This document shows positions 1 through 7,219 of a stretch of DNA of 8,112 bases, one piece after another (positions within the stretch are counted from its first letter, which is position 1; the number at the start of each line of letters is the position of its first letter). This stretch comes from Methylococcaceae bacterium (GTDB taxonomy: Bacteria; Pseudomonadota; Gammaproteobacteria; Methylococcales; Methylomonadaceae): positions 1-8,112 of the forward strand of contig CANKON010000060.1 in assembly GCA_947484105.1 (NCBI GenBank). The letters run 5' to 3'. Position numbers and translations under genes: made by a program. The notes under the pieces were generated by a model. That model ran no database searches. It saw nothing but the letters and a program-made list of their open reading frames with translations, and had not been told where the DNA came from.

Positions 1-1097
1 ACACCGATTTATGTGAACATTTCGCTTATACCCGCCAAGAATTGTTCAGTTTGATTCAAGTCGAAAAAATCAAAACGTTCGATGATTTAATCAGCAAACA
101 CGGCAAAGGCTTAGGTTGTGATATTTGCAAACCCACCGTTGGCAACATTTTAGCGTCGCAATGGAACGAACACATTTTGGAAAAATCGCATCTCGGTTTG
201 CAAGAAACCAACGACACATTTTTAGCGAATATCCAAAAAGATGGCACTTATTCCGTTGTACCTCGCGTCACAGGCGGTGAAATTACACCTGATCAGCTCA
301 TTGTTTTAGGGCAAGTCGCTAAAAAATATAACCTTTACACCAAAATCACAGGTGGTCAGCGCGTCGATTTATTCGGCGTTCGCGTTGAACAATTACCGCT
401 CGTTTGGGAAGAGTTGATTACAGGCGGTTTTGAATCAGGTCACGCCTATGGTAAATCACTTCGCACCGTAAAATCCTGTGTCGGCAGTACTTGGTGTCGT
501 TACGGTGTGAATGACAGCGTAGGTTTGGCGGTTGAACTCGAAAACCGTTACAAAGGTTTGCGTTCACCACACAAAATAAAATTCGGTGTTTCAGGTTGCA
601 CGCGAGAATGTGCTGAAGCACAAGGCAAAGACGTTGGCATTATCGCAACTGAAACGGGCTGGAATTTATATGTTTGCGGCAACGGCGGTATGAAACCACG
701 TCACGCGGATTTATTCGCCTCGTCACTCGATAAAGAAACGCTCATCAAATACATCGACCGATTCTTGAGTTTTTATGTTGCCACCGCAGACCGTTTGCAA
801 CGGACTTCGGTTTGGATGGAAAACATGGAAGGCGGTTTGGATTATTTGAAAGCGGTGGTTATCGACGACAAATTGGGCTTGTGTGAACAGCTCGAAAACC
901 AAATGCAATACGTCATCGACACTTATCAATGCGAATGGAAAACCGTGATTGAAACGCCTGAAAAACGCGCTCGATTCACGCATTTTGTGAACAGCGATAC
1001 GCCAGACAGCAACATTATTTTTGTACCAGAACGTGGGCAAATTCGCCCTGCGAATTCGGAAGAAAGAAAACATTTTGTGTTAGCGGAGATGAAATAA
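1..1097 (+). CDS. nirB: Nitrite reductase [NAD(P)H] large subunit NirB, C-terminal part (5' end outside window)
   Basis: This is the cytoplasmic sirohaem enzyme that reduces nitrite to ammonium with NAD(P)H. The reading frame is already open at base 3 (residues TDLCEHFAYTRQELFS...), so the gene begins upstream and the TTG at 42 is not the true start. In order one sees the end of a BFD-like [2Fe-2S] region (CEHF, then LGCDICKP with a CX2C pair), the nitrite/sulfite reductase ferredoxin-like half domain, and the sirohaem/[4Fe-4S] domain. The four cluster cysteines are CX5C (codons at 477 and 495, CVGSTWC) and CX3C (codons at 597 and 609, SGCTREC); the last is expected to bridge to sirohaem. About 365 residues are visible of the roughly 850 usual for the family. 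The N-terminal FAD and NAD domains would lie upstream. The stop codon overlaps the nirD start (TAATG), implying translational coupling. No key residue appears lost. Confidence 0.97.
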   Translation, partial: TDLCEHFAYTRQELFSLIQVEKIKTFDDLISKHGKGLGCDICKPTVGNILASQWNEHILEKSHLGLQETNDTFLANIQKDGTYSVVPRVTGGEITPDQLIVLGQVAKKYNLYTKITGGQRVDLFGVRVEQLPLVWEELITGGFESGHAYGKSLRTVKSCVGSTWCRYGVNDSVGLAVELENRYKGLRSPHKIKFGVSGCTRECAEAQGKDVGIIATETGWNLYVCGNGGMKPRHADLFASSLDKETLIKYIDRFLSFYVATADRLQRTSVWMENMEGGLDYLKAVVIDDKLGLCEQLENQMQYVIDTYQCEWKTVIETPEKRARFTHFVNSDTPDSNIIFVPERGQIRPANSEERKHFVLAEMK

Positions 1098-1429
1098 TGA
1101 ACTGGTTAAATGTCTGTAAAGTGTCTGATTTACAAAAAAATAGCGGTGTGTGTGCGTTAGTTTCAGATAAACAAATTGCACTGTTTTATTTTTCTAAGGA
1201 AAACACGGTTTATGCGATTAGTAATTTTGACCCGTTTGGCGAAGCGAATGTGTTATCGCGTGGGATTGTTGGCGATTACCACGGTGAAATTGTCGTAGCT
1301 TCGCCGTTGCACAAAGAGCATTTCAATCTTAAAACAGGCGAATGTTTAGAGCATCCAGAGGTAAAAATTCCTGCTTATGCGTGTCGTATTGATAATGGTT
1401 TTGTTCAAATTCCTGCTGAATCGTTATGA
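1097..1429 (+). CDS. nirD: Nitrite reductase [NAD(P)H] small subunit NirD
   Basis: At 110 residues this has the usual NirD length and follows nirB with a one-base overlap, as is standard for this pair. It has a Rieske-like ferredoxin fold pattern: W-x-x-V near the N-terminus, a middle strand ending in FYFSKENTVYAISNFDPFG, then SPLHKEHFNLKTGEC where a true Rieske protein would have CPxHGxxF. Neither the CXH nor the CX2H ligand pair is present, so it should not bind a [2Fe-2S] cluster; this is the known state of the NirD family rather than a defect. It is an accessory subunit of NirB in the cytoplasm. Its end overlaps the next gene by ATGA. The only real alternative is another Rieske-fold protein, which the context makes unlikely. 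Confidence 0.94.
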   Translation: MNWLNVCKVSDLQKNSGVCALVSDKQIALFYFSKENTVYAISNFDPFGEANVLSRGIVGDYHGEIVVASPLHKEHFNLKTGECLEHPEVKIPAYACRIDNGFVQIPAESL

Positions 1430-2655
1430 AACAAAAACAAAGATTAGTTGTCATTGGCAACGGCATGGCGGGAATGCGAACAATTGAAGAATTATTGAGC
1501 GCGTCGCCTGATCAATATGAAATCACCGTTTTTGGCGCAGAACCTTACGGTAATTACAATCGCATTATGTTATCAGCGGTTTTGGCAGGTGATAAAACGG
1601 TTGAAGACATCGTTATCAATCCGCGTGAGTGGTATGTTGAAAATAAAATCAAACTTCATGCGGGTGAAAAAAAAGCCGTGGCGCGAATTGAACGCGGTTA
1701 TAAAAAAGTGATTGCCGTTGATGGCACAACGGCGAGTTATGACCGTTTGCTTATTGCAACAGGTTCAAAAGCGATTTTTCCTGAAGTGGAAGGCAGTGAC
1801 TTAGATGGTGTGATTAGTTTTAGAGACATTGTTGATGTTAATAAAATGCTCGATTACAGTCGAAAATATAAAAAAGCGATTGTGTTAGGGGGCGGTTTAT
1901 TAGGCTTAGAAGCGGCAAATGGTTTAGCGTTGCGCGGAATGGAAGTCACGGTTATTCATCGAAATGAGGTTTTGCTTAATCGTCAGCTTGATCAAACTGC
2001 TGCAAAATTATTGCAATCCGAACTTGAGCAACGTGGCATTACATTCAAAATGGCAACCAAATTACAGAAGTTAATTGGCAACGAAGACAGGCACATTACC
2101 GCCGCGCAATTTCAAAACGGTGGCGAATTAGAGTGTGATTTATTGATTTCTGCCATTGGTATTGAGCCGAATATCGCTATCGCAAAAAATGCGGGTTTGT
2201 ATTGTGAGCGCGGCATTGTGGTGAACGATACGTTGCAAAGTTATGATCCCAGTATTTACGCAGTTGGTGAATGTATTCAACATCGTGGTGGGACATTTGG
2301 TTTAGTCGCGCCACTTTTTGAACAAGCGAAAGTATGTGCCAATCATCTTAGTTCACATGGCGTTGCCGAATACATCACTTTACCTACGGCAACAAAACTT
2401 AAAGTCACAGGCATTCAATTATTTTCAGTCGGCGATTTTTTAGGAGATGCAGAAAGTGAAAACATTACGTTTTCTGATCCTGCGCTGGGTATTTATAAAA
2501 AATTAGTATTGAAAGCCAATCAGTTAATCGGTGCTGTTTTATATGGTGATACCGCTGATGGAAATTGGTATCAAGAATTGCTTGAAAAGAAAATCAGCGT
2601 TTTTGAAATGCGTGACAAACTAATTTTTGGCAAGGCTCATAATACGATTTTTTAA
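1426..2655 (+). CDS. Stand-alone FAD/NAD(P)H oxidoreductase related to the NirB N-terminal module; probable electron donor to nitrate reductase
   Basis: This 409-residue flavoprotein is of the pyridine nucleotide-disulfide oxidoreductase class 2 type. An FAD-binding motif is at residues 10-16 (IGNGMAG), ATGS follows near residue 110, an NAD(P)-binding motif is at 155-162 (GGGLLGLE), and the second FAD motif with IYAVGE ends at 282. The C-terminal part up to about residue 400 (GDFLGD, LIGAVLYGDTADGNWY, MRDKLIFG) matches the C-terminal cap of the flavin module of NirB. The protein stops where NirB would continue into its BFD [2Fe-2S] region; no CX2C pair is visible, so it probably carries FAD only. 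Similar separate reductases accompany NasA in other bacteria, called NasC in Klebsiella and NasB in Bacillus; because the names conflict no symbol is given. The ATGA overlap with nirD places it in the same operon. The role as NasA electron donor is an inference from context; a duplicate reductase for NirBD is the main alternative. Confidence 0.86.
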   Translation: MKQKQRLVVIGNGMAGMRTIEELLSASPDQYEITVFGAEPYGNYNRIMLSAVLAGDKTVEDIVINPREWYVENKIKLHAGEKKAVARIERGYKKVIAVDGTTASYDRLLIATGSKAIFPEVEGSDLDGVISFRDIVDVNKMLDYSRKYKKAIVLGGGLLGLEAANGLALRGMEVTVIHRNEVLLNRQLDQTAAKLLQSELEQRGITFKMATKLQKLIGNEDRHITAAQFQNGGELECDLLISAIGIEPNIAIAKNAGLYCERGIVVNDTLQSYDPSIYAVGECIQHRGGTFGLVAPLFEQAKVCANHLSSHGVAEYITLPTATKLKVTGIQLFSVGDFLGDAESENITFSDPALGIYKKLVLKANQLIGAVLYGDTADGNWYQELLEKKISVFEMRDKLIFGKAHNTIF

Positions 2656-2792
2656 AATACTGCCCTTTTCAGAAATTTATAAGCGTGTCGATAACGAAGA
2701 TAGGCGTGATTTTTTAAATCTAAAATCTGACGCAAACCCGCTTAGTGAGTCGGGAAATTTACCGAAAATATAATTTTAGAGAATAAACTTTT
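2656..2792 (+). promoter_or_regulatory. Structured 137-base leader before the chemoreceptor gene (two hairpins)
   Basis: This is the only sizeable gap in an otherwise overlapping gene cluster. Hairpin 1 pairs 2704-2707 (GCGT) with 2730-2733 (ACGC) and 2708-2713 (GATTTT) with 2722-2727 (AAAATC), with a two-base bulge at 2728-2729 and an eight-base loop. Hairpin 2 pairs 2737-2740 (CCCG) with 2751-2754 (CGGG) and 2741-2743 with 2747-2749, with a bulged T at 2750 and a three-base loop. Hairpin 2 is followed by AAATTT rather than a T run, so it is not a classic intrinsic terminator. The string GACGCAAA at 2729-2736 resembles the conserved core of c-di-GMP-I (GEMM) riboswitches, which often precede chemotaxis genes, but other parts of that consensus are missing. 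A weak Shine-Dalgarno-like AGAGA lies at 2778-2782. A regulatory role is inferred from structure and position only. Confidence 0.35.
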
Positions 2793-5009
2793 ATGTCAAT
2801 CACAACACGATTTGCAGTCATTTTGCTGACTTTAATACTCGGTTTTTCATTATTTGGGTTTGCTACCAACACATCCATGAAAAAATTGAATATCAACGGT
2901 GAAATTTATCGCCAAATTATTCAAGGTAAAGATTTAGTGGCTGACATCTTACCGCCGCCTGAGTACATTTTAGAATCTTATTTAGTGACATATCAGCTTA
3001 AAGAAGCCAAAACGCCTGAAGATATTTCAACATTAGTTAAACGTTTTCAAACCTTAAAAAATGATTACGATGCGCGTCATCTTTATTGGGAGCATGAAAA
3101 CAATCTTGATAATTCTTTGAGAACACCTTTGCTGGAGGAATCATATCGGCATGCCAAAGACTTTTACAACGAAGCACAAAGCGTTTTTATTCCCAGTATT
3201 CAAAGTAATAATTCATTTGCCGTTTCTGAAAGTTTCAAAAAAATGAATGCGAGCTACGCAAAACACCGCGCGGCAATTGATTTACTTGTTGAACGAGCGA
3301 CCAAATACCATTCCGATAACGAATCTCAAGCACAACATATTTTGAGTGTAAATAAACTTTCGTTGGTCATTATTTTTCTGCTCAGTATTGGTATATCAGT
3401 ATTGTTAACGTTTTTTATCAGTCGTCGAATTATTGGAGAATTAGGTGCTGAACCTTTTGAACTTATCAAATTAGCCAAAAACATTGCGGCAGGAAAATTA
3501 GATAACCCGATTGATATGACAAACAAAAATCGTGATAGCGTCATTTTCAATATGAAAATAATGCAAGACCAAATTTTGGAGCGACGTGAAAACGCAACCC
3601 GTTTAAACAATGAAATTTCACGAATCAAATCAGCGTTAGATAACGTTAGCACAGGCGTGATGATTGCCGATAATGATTTGAATATCGTTTATGTGAATAA
3701 GTCCGCGATTCAAATTTTGCATGAAGATGAAACCGCTATCCAGAATAAATTTGAAAACTTTGATAGTAGCCATTTAATCGGCGCAAATATCGATAGTTTT
3801 CATAAAAATCCTGCTCATCAACGTCAATTACTCAAAGAATTAACACAAAAATATAAAGCCACCATGATGCTTGGTAGTCGAGAAATGGTTGTGTTTGCCA
3901 ATCCTGTGATTGATGAACAAGGCATTCGATTAGGAACGGTTGCCGAATGGTATGACCGCACAGCAGAAGCACAAACAGAAAGAGACGTTGCAGAGATTGT
4001 AACCGCAGCAGGCAATGGTAATTTTTCTAAACGTTTAAAAATTGAGGATAAAGAAGGCGTGCTGCATGATTTGGGAATGGGCATTAACCAACTGATGCAA
4101 ACAAACGAATCGAGTTTGGCTGAAATTGCTCACGTTTTACAAGCCTTGGCACAGGGTGATTTGACTCAAATTATCACTAATAACTACGCGGGAACATTTG
4201 GGCAATTAAAAAATGATGCAAATATGACGGTTGAAAAACTAAAAAGCATTGTTTATCAAATTCAATCCGCATCAAATTCTATCAATTCTGGCGCACAAGA
4301 AATTGCGTCAGGAAATAATGATTTATCACGCCGTACCGAAGAACAGGCAAATAGCCTTGAAAAAACAGCCGCCAGCATCACGCAATTAACCAGCACCGTG
4401 CAACACAACGCCGAAAATGCGAAATATGCCAATCAATTAGCTAATTCTGCGACAACCATTGCCAAAAAAGGCAGTGATGTTGTCGGTCAAGTGGTTGAAA
4501 CAATGGATAGCATTAACGAATCGTCACGCAAAGTCGTTGAAATTATTTCTGTTATCGACAATATCGCGTTCCAAACCAACATTTTGGCGTTGAACGCGGC
4601 AGTTGAAGCGGCAAGAGCAGGTGAACAAGGACGGGGCTTTGCTGTGGTTGCAACAGAAGTGCGAAATTTAGCACAACGCGCCGCTTCAGCGGCTGGTGAA
4701 ATTAAATCCTTAATTGGAGATTCGGTTGATAAAGTTGAAGGCGGTAGCCAATTAGTTGCTCAAGCAGGTGCAACGATGAATGAAATTGTGCAAGCAATTC
4801 AAGGTGTGACGACAGTCATGACAGAAATTTCAGGAGCATCGATTGAACAAAGTTCAGGTATCGAACAAGTAAATCGGGCGATTTCACAAATAGATGAAGT
4901 GACACAACAAAATGCGGCTCTCGTCGAAGAAGCTGCTGCCAGTGCAGAATCACTCGAAGACCAAGCCCAAAAATTATTAGTCACGGTATCACATTTCAAA
5001 ACGACTTAA
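2793..5009 (+). CDS. Methyl-accepting chemotaxis protein with HAMP and PAS domains
   Basis: This 738-residue inner-membrane chemoreceptor would pass a signal to the CheA/CheW array. Transmembrane helix 1 is at about residues 7-25 and helix 2 at about 189-210, enclosing a roughly 160-residue, mostly helical periplasmic domain with a [14 protein letters not shown] segment. I see neither a clear NIT-domain signature nor the PilJ-type nitrate N-box in it. A HAMP domain follows (about 209-262, with the GELGAEP turn), then a PAS domain (about 280-390, [19 protein letters not shown] to EWYDRT) with no recognised cofactor ligand. A second HAMP-like linker covers about 391-486, and the signalling hairpin runs from about 488 to the end. 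Its conserved tip is near residues 590-628 ([20 protein letters not shown]), and no CheR/CheB-tethering pentapeptide is seen at the C-terminus. The ATG has a weak AGAGA ribosome site ten bases upstream. The stop lies 3 bases before nasA. A nitrate, nitrite or redox ligand is inferred from context. Confidence 0.96.
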   Translation: MSITTRFAVILLTLILGFSLFGFATNTSMKKLNINGEIYRQIIQGKDLVADILPPPEYILESYLVTYQLKEAKTPEDISTLVKRFQTLKNDYDARHLYWEHENNLDNSLRTPLLEESYRHAKDFYNEAQSVFIPSIQSNNSFAVSESFKKMNASYAKHRAAIDLLVERATKYHSDNESQAQHILSVNKLSLVIIFLLSIGISVLLTFFISRRIIGELGAEPFELIKLAKNIAAGKLDNPIDMTNKNRDSVIFNMKIMQDQILERRENATRLNNEISRIKSALDNVSTGVMIADNDLNIVYVNKSAIQILHEDETAIQNKFENFDSSHLIGANIDSFHKNPAHQRQLLKELTQKYKATMMLGSREMVVFANPVIDEQGIRLGTVAEWYDRTAEAQTERDVAEIVTAAGNGNFSKRLKIEDKEGVLHDLGMGINQLMQTNESSLAEIAHVLQALAQGDLTQIITNNYAGTFGQLKNDANMTVEKLKSIVYQIQSASNSINSGAQEIASGNNDLSRRTEEQANSLEKTAASITQLTSTVQHNAENAKYANQLANSATTIAKKGSDVVGQVVETMDSINESSRKVVEIISVIDNIAFQTNILALNAAVEAARAGEQGRGFAVVATEVRNLAQRAASAAGEIKSLIGDSVDKVEGGSQLVAQAGATMNEIVQAIQGVTTVMTEISGASIEQSSGIEQVNRAISQIDEVTQQNAALVEEAAASAESLEDQAQKLLVTVSHFKTT

Positions 5010-5012
5010 ATT

Positions 5013-6908
5013 ATGACAAAAACCATTCAAACCACTTGTCCGTATTGCGGCGTAGGCTGTGGCATCAGTGTAAAAATTGATGAGTCAAACCGTCAAATAA
5101 AAATTAGTGGTGACAAATTACATCCTGCTAATTTTGGGCGGTTATGTTCAAAAGGTTCTGCGCTAGGTGAAACGATTGAACTGAAAGGTCGATTGTTACA
5201 ACCCAAAGTTTATGGACGCGAAACCTCTTGGACGGAAGCATTAGATTTAGTCGCCGATTCTTTTAAAAGCGTGATTGAGAAATACGGTGCTGATGCCGTG
5301 GCGTTTTATGGTTCTGGGCAATTACTCACCGAAGATTATTACGTTGCTAATAAATTGATGAAAGGTTTTATCGGCAGCGCAAACATGGATACAAATAGCC
5401 GTTTGTGTATGTCATCATCGGTTGCAGGACACAAACGCGCTTTCGGGGCGGACGTTGTACCAAATTGCTACGAAGATTTTGAATACGCCGATTTAATTCT
5501 GCTGATTGGTTCAAATACTGCGTGGTGTCATCCTGTGAGTTTTCAACGGATTCGCGCGGCTAAAGAAAAAAATCCCAATTTAAAAATCGTTGTGATTGAC
5601 CCGCGTAAAACAGCCAGTTGTGATATTGCGGATTTACATTTATCGCTTGCAAGCGGAACAGATGCGATTTTATTTAATGGTTTGTTCCAGTTTTTACACG
5701 AAAAAAATAAGTTAAATTTAGATTTTGTTGAACATCACACCGAAGGGGGGGAAGCTGTTTTAGATGGTTTGAAATTGGACAATTACAGCGTTGAAAATGT
5801 GGCAAACCGTTGTGATTTAAAAATCGAAAACGTAAGACAATTTTTCAGTTGGTTTGCAAATACTGGAAAATCGTTAAGTTTATACAGTCAAGGCATCAAT
5901 CAATCTTCATCTGGCACAGATAAAGTAAATGCAATATTGAATTGTCATTTAGCAACAGGACGCATTGGAAAAGTGGGTTGTGGCGCGTTTTCATTGACGG
6001 GACAACCGAATGCAATGGGCGGACGTGAAGTGGGCGGACTGGCTCATCAACTCGCCGCACACATGGATTTTTCAAATTCTGACGAAATCGACTTGGTTTC
6101 ACGTTTTTGGAATGCCCCGAATATCGCACAAAAAGGCGGTTTGCCTGCAATTGATTTATTCGATGCGATTTATGATGGCAAAATTAAAGCGGTTTGGATT
6201 ATGGGAACAAATCCCGTTGTCAGTTTGCCCAATGCAGATAAAGTCAAAGAAGCCTTAAAACGCTGTGAATTTGTGGTCGTTTCTGATTGCATCGAAAAAA
6301 CAGATACGACGGCATTGGCTCATGTTTTGTTGCCCGCACAAGGTTGGAGCGAAAAAGACGGAACGGTAACAAATTCCGAGCGTTGTATTTCACGTCAACG
6401 GGCGTTGCTTTCACCAGCAGGTAGTGCAAAACCTGATTGGTGGATTTTAACGCAAGTCGCGCGACGTTTAGGTTTTGAGCAAGCGTTTCATTATCAAAGT
6501 CCTGTTGAGATTTTTCGAGAACACGCCGCGTTATCAGGTTTTGAAAATAATGGTGAACGCGCTTTTAACATTTCGGATTTAGCGCAAATTAGCCAGCATG
6601 ATTACGATAATTTTTCGCCGACGCAATGGGGTGGCATACGTTTTTTTGCAGATGGACAGTTTTTTACAAAATCAAGCAAAGCGCAGTTAATTCCCGTTAT
6701 TGCTCGTTTGCCAATTAACGCGCCGAATGAAAATTATCCGTTAATTTTAAATACGGGGCGAATTCGTGACCAATGGCACACGATGACACGCACAGGCATT
6801 GCTGCGAAATTGAATCAACATAAACCCGAACCGTTTGTTGAAATTCATCCCGAAAACGCAAAACGTTTTGAACTTAAAACAAATCAATTAGGATACGGTC
6901 AAAAATAA
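5013..6908 (+). CDS. nasA: Assimilatory nitrate reductase catalytic subunit NasA, 3'-truncated by an insertion sequence
   Basis: This encodes the cytoplasmic molybdopterin enzyme reducing nitrate to nitrite. The N-terminal [4Fe-4S] motif has cysteines at residues 9, 12, 16 and 45 (CPYCGVGC, then RLCSKG), with the conserved Lys47 after the last. Cys132 in NSRLCMSS is the expected molybdenum ligand. GQPNAMGGREVGG and the WIMGTNPVVSLPNAD segment are typical of the NasA/NapA group. The C-terminal dinucleotide-binding domain begins (NTGRIRDQWHTMTRTG) but the frame is family-like only to residue 626 (FELKTNQL). The last five residues, GYGQK, and the TAA come from the insertion sequence. Family members are commonly about 870-900 residues, so some 250 are missing: most of the molybdopterin-binding domain and the usual BFD [2Fe-2S] tail. 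The protein is very probably inactive. The ATG is 3 bases after the receptor stop, so it is in the same operon; no clear Shine-Dalgarno is seen. The remaining 3' part may lie beyond the element, outside the window. Confidence 0.95.
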   Translation: MTKTIQTTCPYCGVGCGISVKIDESNRQIKISGDKLHPANFGRLCSKGSALGETIELKGRLLQPKVYGRETSWTEALDLVADSFKSVIEKYGADAVAFYGSGQLLTEDYYVANKLMKGFIGSANMDTNSRLCMSSSVAGHKRAFGADVVPNCYEDFEYADLILLIGSNTAWCHPVSFQRIRAAKEKNPNLKIVVIDPRKTASCDIADLHLSLASGTDAILFNGLFQFLHEKNKLNLDFVEHHTEGGEAVLDGLKLDNYSVENVANRCDLKIENVRQFFSWFANTGKSLSLYSQGINQSSSGTDKVNAILNCHLATGRIGKVGCGAFSLTGQPNAMGGREVGGLAHQLAAHMDFSNSDEIDLVSRFWNAPNIAQKGGLPAIDLFDAIYDGKIKAVWIMGTNPVVSLPNADKVKEALKRCEFVVVSDCIEKTDTTALAHVLLPAQGWSEKDGTVTNSERCISRQRALLSPAGSAKPDWWILTQVARRLGFEQAFHYQSPVEIFREHAALSGFENNGERAFNISDLAQISQHDYDNFSPTQWGGIRFFADGQFFTKSSKAQLIPVIARLPINAPNENYPLILNTGRIRDQWHTMTRTGIAAKLNQHKPEPFVEIHPENAKRFELKTNQLGYGQK

Positions 6909-6973
6909 CTTCCCGATTATTTGAATTTAAATGAGATAATTCGACCAAAGAATTTTTCATTACGATTTCAAAA

Positions 6974-7219
6974 ATGATCAGCTACGAAAAAAATATTGAA
7001 CTCAAAATGAAGCGTTTATTCAAAACGCTATCAGAAAAAGACAAACGTCGCTATGCTGCAATTGAAGTTGAAAAACTCCCAAATGGTGGAATAAATTACA
7101 TTTCAAAATTGTTTGGAATTGATCCAAAAACAATACGATGTGGCATGGAAGAATTAGAACAACAAGAAGATACGACCCAAGGTCGAATCAGAAAAAAAGG
7201 GGCGGACGAAAATGTGTGA
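6974..7219 (+). CDS. ISAzo13-family transposase, N-terminal frame (before the frame change)
   Basis: This 81-residue frame encodes the N-terminal DNA-binding part of the transposase. A helix-turn-helix-like stretch is visible in LPNGGINYISKLFGIDPKTI, followed by the ELEQQE and RIRKKG segments that in this family lead into a GGGRK motif. Here the frame instead reads KKGADENV and stops at 7217-7219, while the continuation (GGRKCVTLKCPELELNF) is in the -1 frame from about 7199. The ATG at 6974 gives the usual N-terminus for the family; no good ribosome site is visible before it. It can be a real short product or the 0-frame portion of a frameshifted protein. On its own it lacks every catalytic residue. 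Confidence 0.8.
   Translation: MISYEKNIELKMKRLFKTLSEKDKRRYAAIEVEKLPNGGINYISKLFGIDPKTIRCGMEELEQQEDTTQGRIRKKGADENV
7192..7202 (+). other. Possible -1 frameshift site in the transposase (A7 then G4)
   Basis: Seven A at 7192-7198 followed by four G at 7199-7202. In the 0 frame the codons are AAA (7193-7195) and AAA (7196-7198), so A AAA AAA is an in-phase X XXY YYZ slippery heptamer, and a -1 slip there gives RKK-RGGRK and opens the whole catalytic frame. Alternatively, one extra G in the run would give RKK-GGGRK, the family-typical motif, so a one-base loss from a G5 run is equally able to explain the break. I see no strong stimulatory hairpin just downstream; only a weak GGAC/GTCC pairing (7204-7207 with 7229-7232). 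Confidence 0.5.

Noticed and set aside
42..44. TTG as the start codon of the first gene
   Set aside because: The same frame is open to the window edge and the upstream residues (CEHFAYTRQEL) match NirB, so the real start is outside the window.
723..1073. Long minus-strand open frame within nirB, and similar minus-strand frames at 3326-3652, 5896-6150 and 7188-7427
   Set aside because: They lie opposite strongly recognised genes, have low-complexity or unfamiliar translations, and no ribosome sites; they are shadows of the + strand coding.
2737..2757. CCCG...CGGG hairpin as an intrinsic terminator after the flavoprotein gene
   Set aside because: It is short, has a bulge and is followed by AAATTT with no T run, so it does not fit a standard terminator on either strand.
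2769..2774. Perfect TATAAT that could be a -10 promoter box for the chemoreceptor gene
   Set aside because: No convincing -35 hexamer is found at 16-18 bases upstream, and transcription would start around 2781, cutting off the only Shine-Dalgarno-like sequence. In AT-rich leader sequence this match is easily chance.
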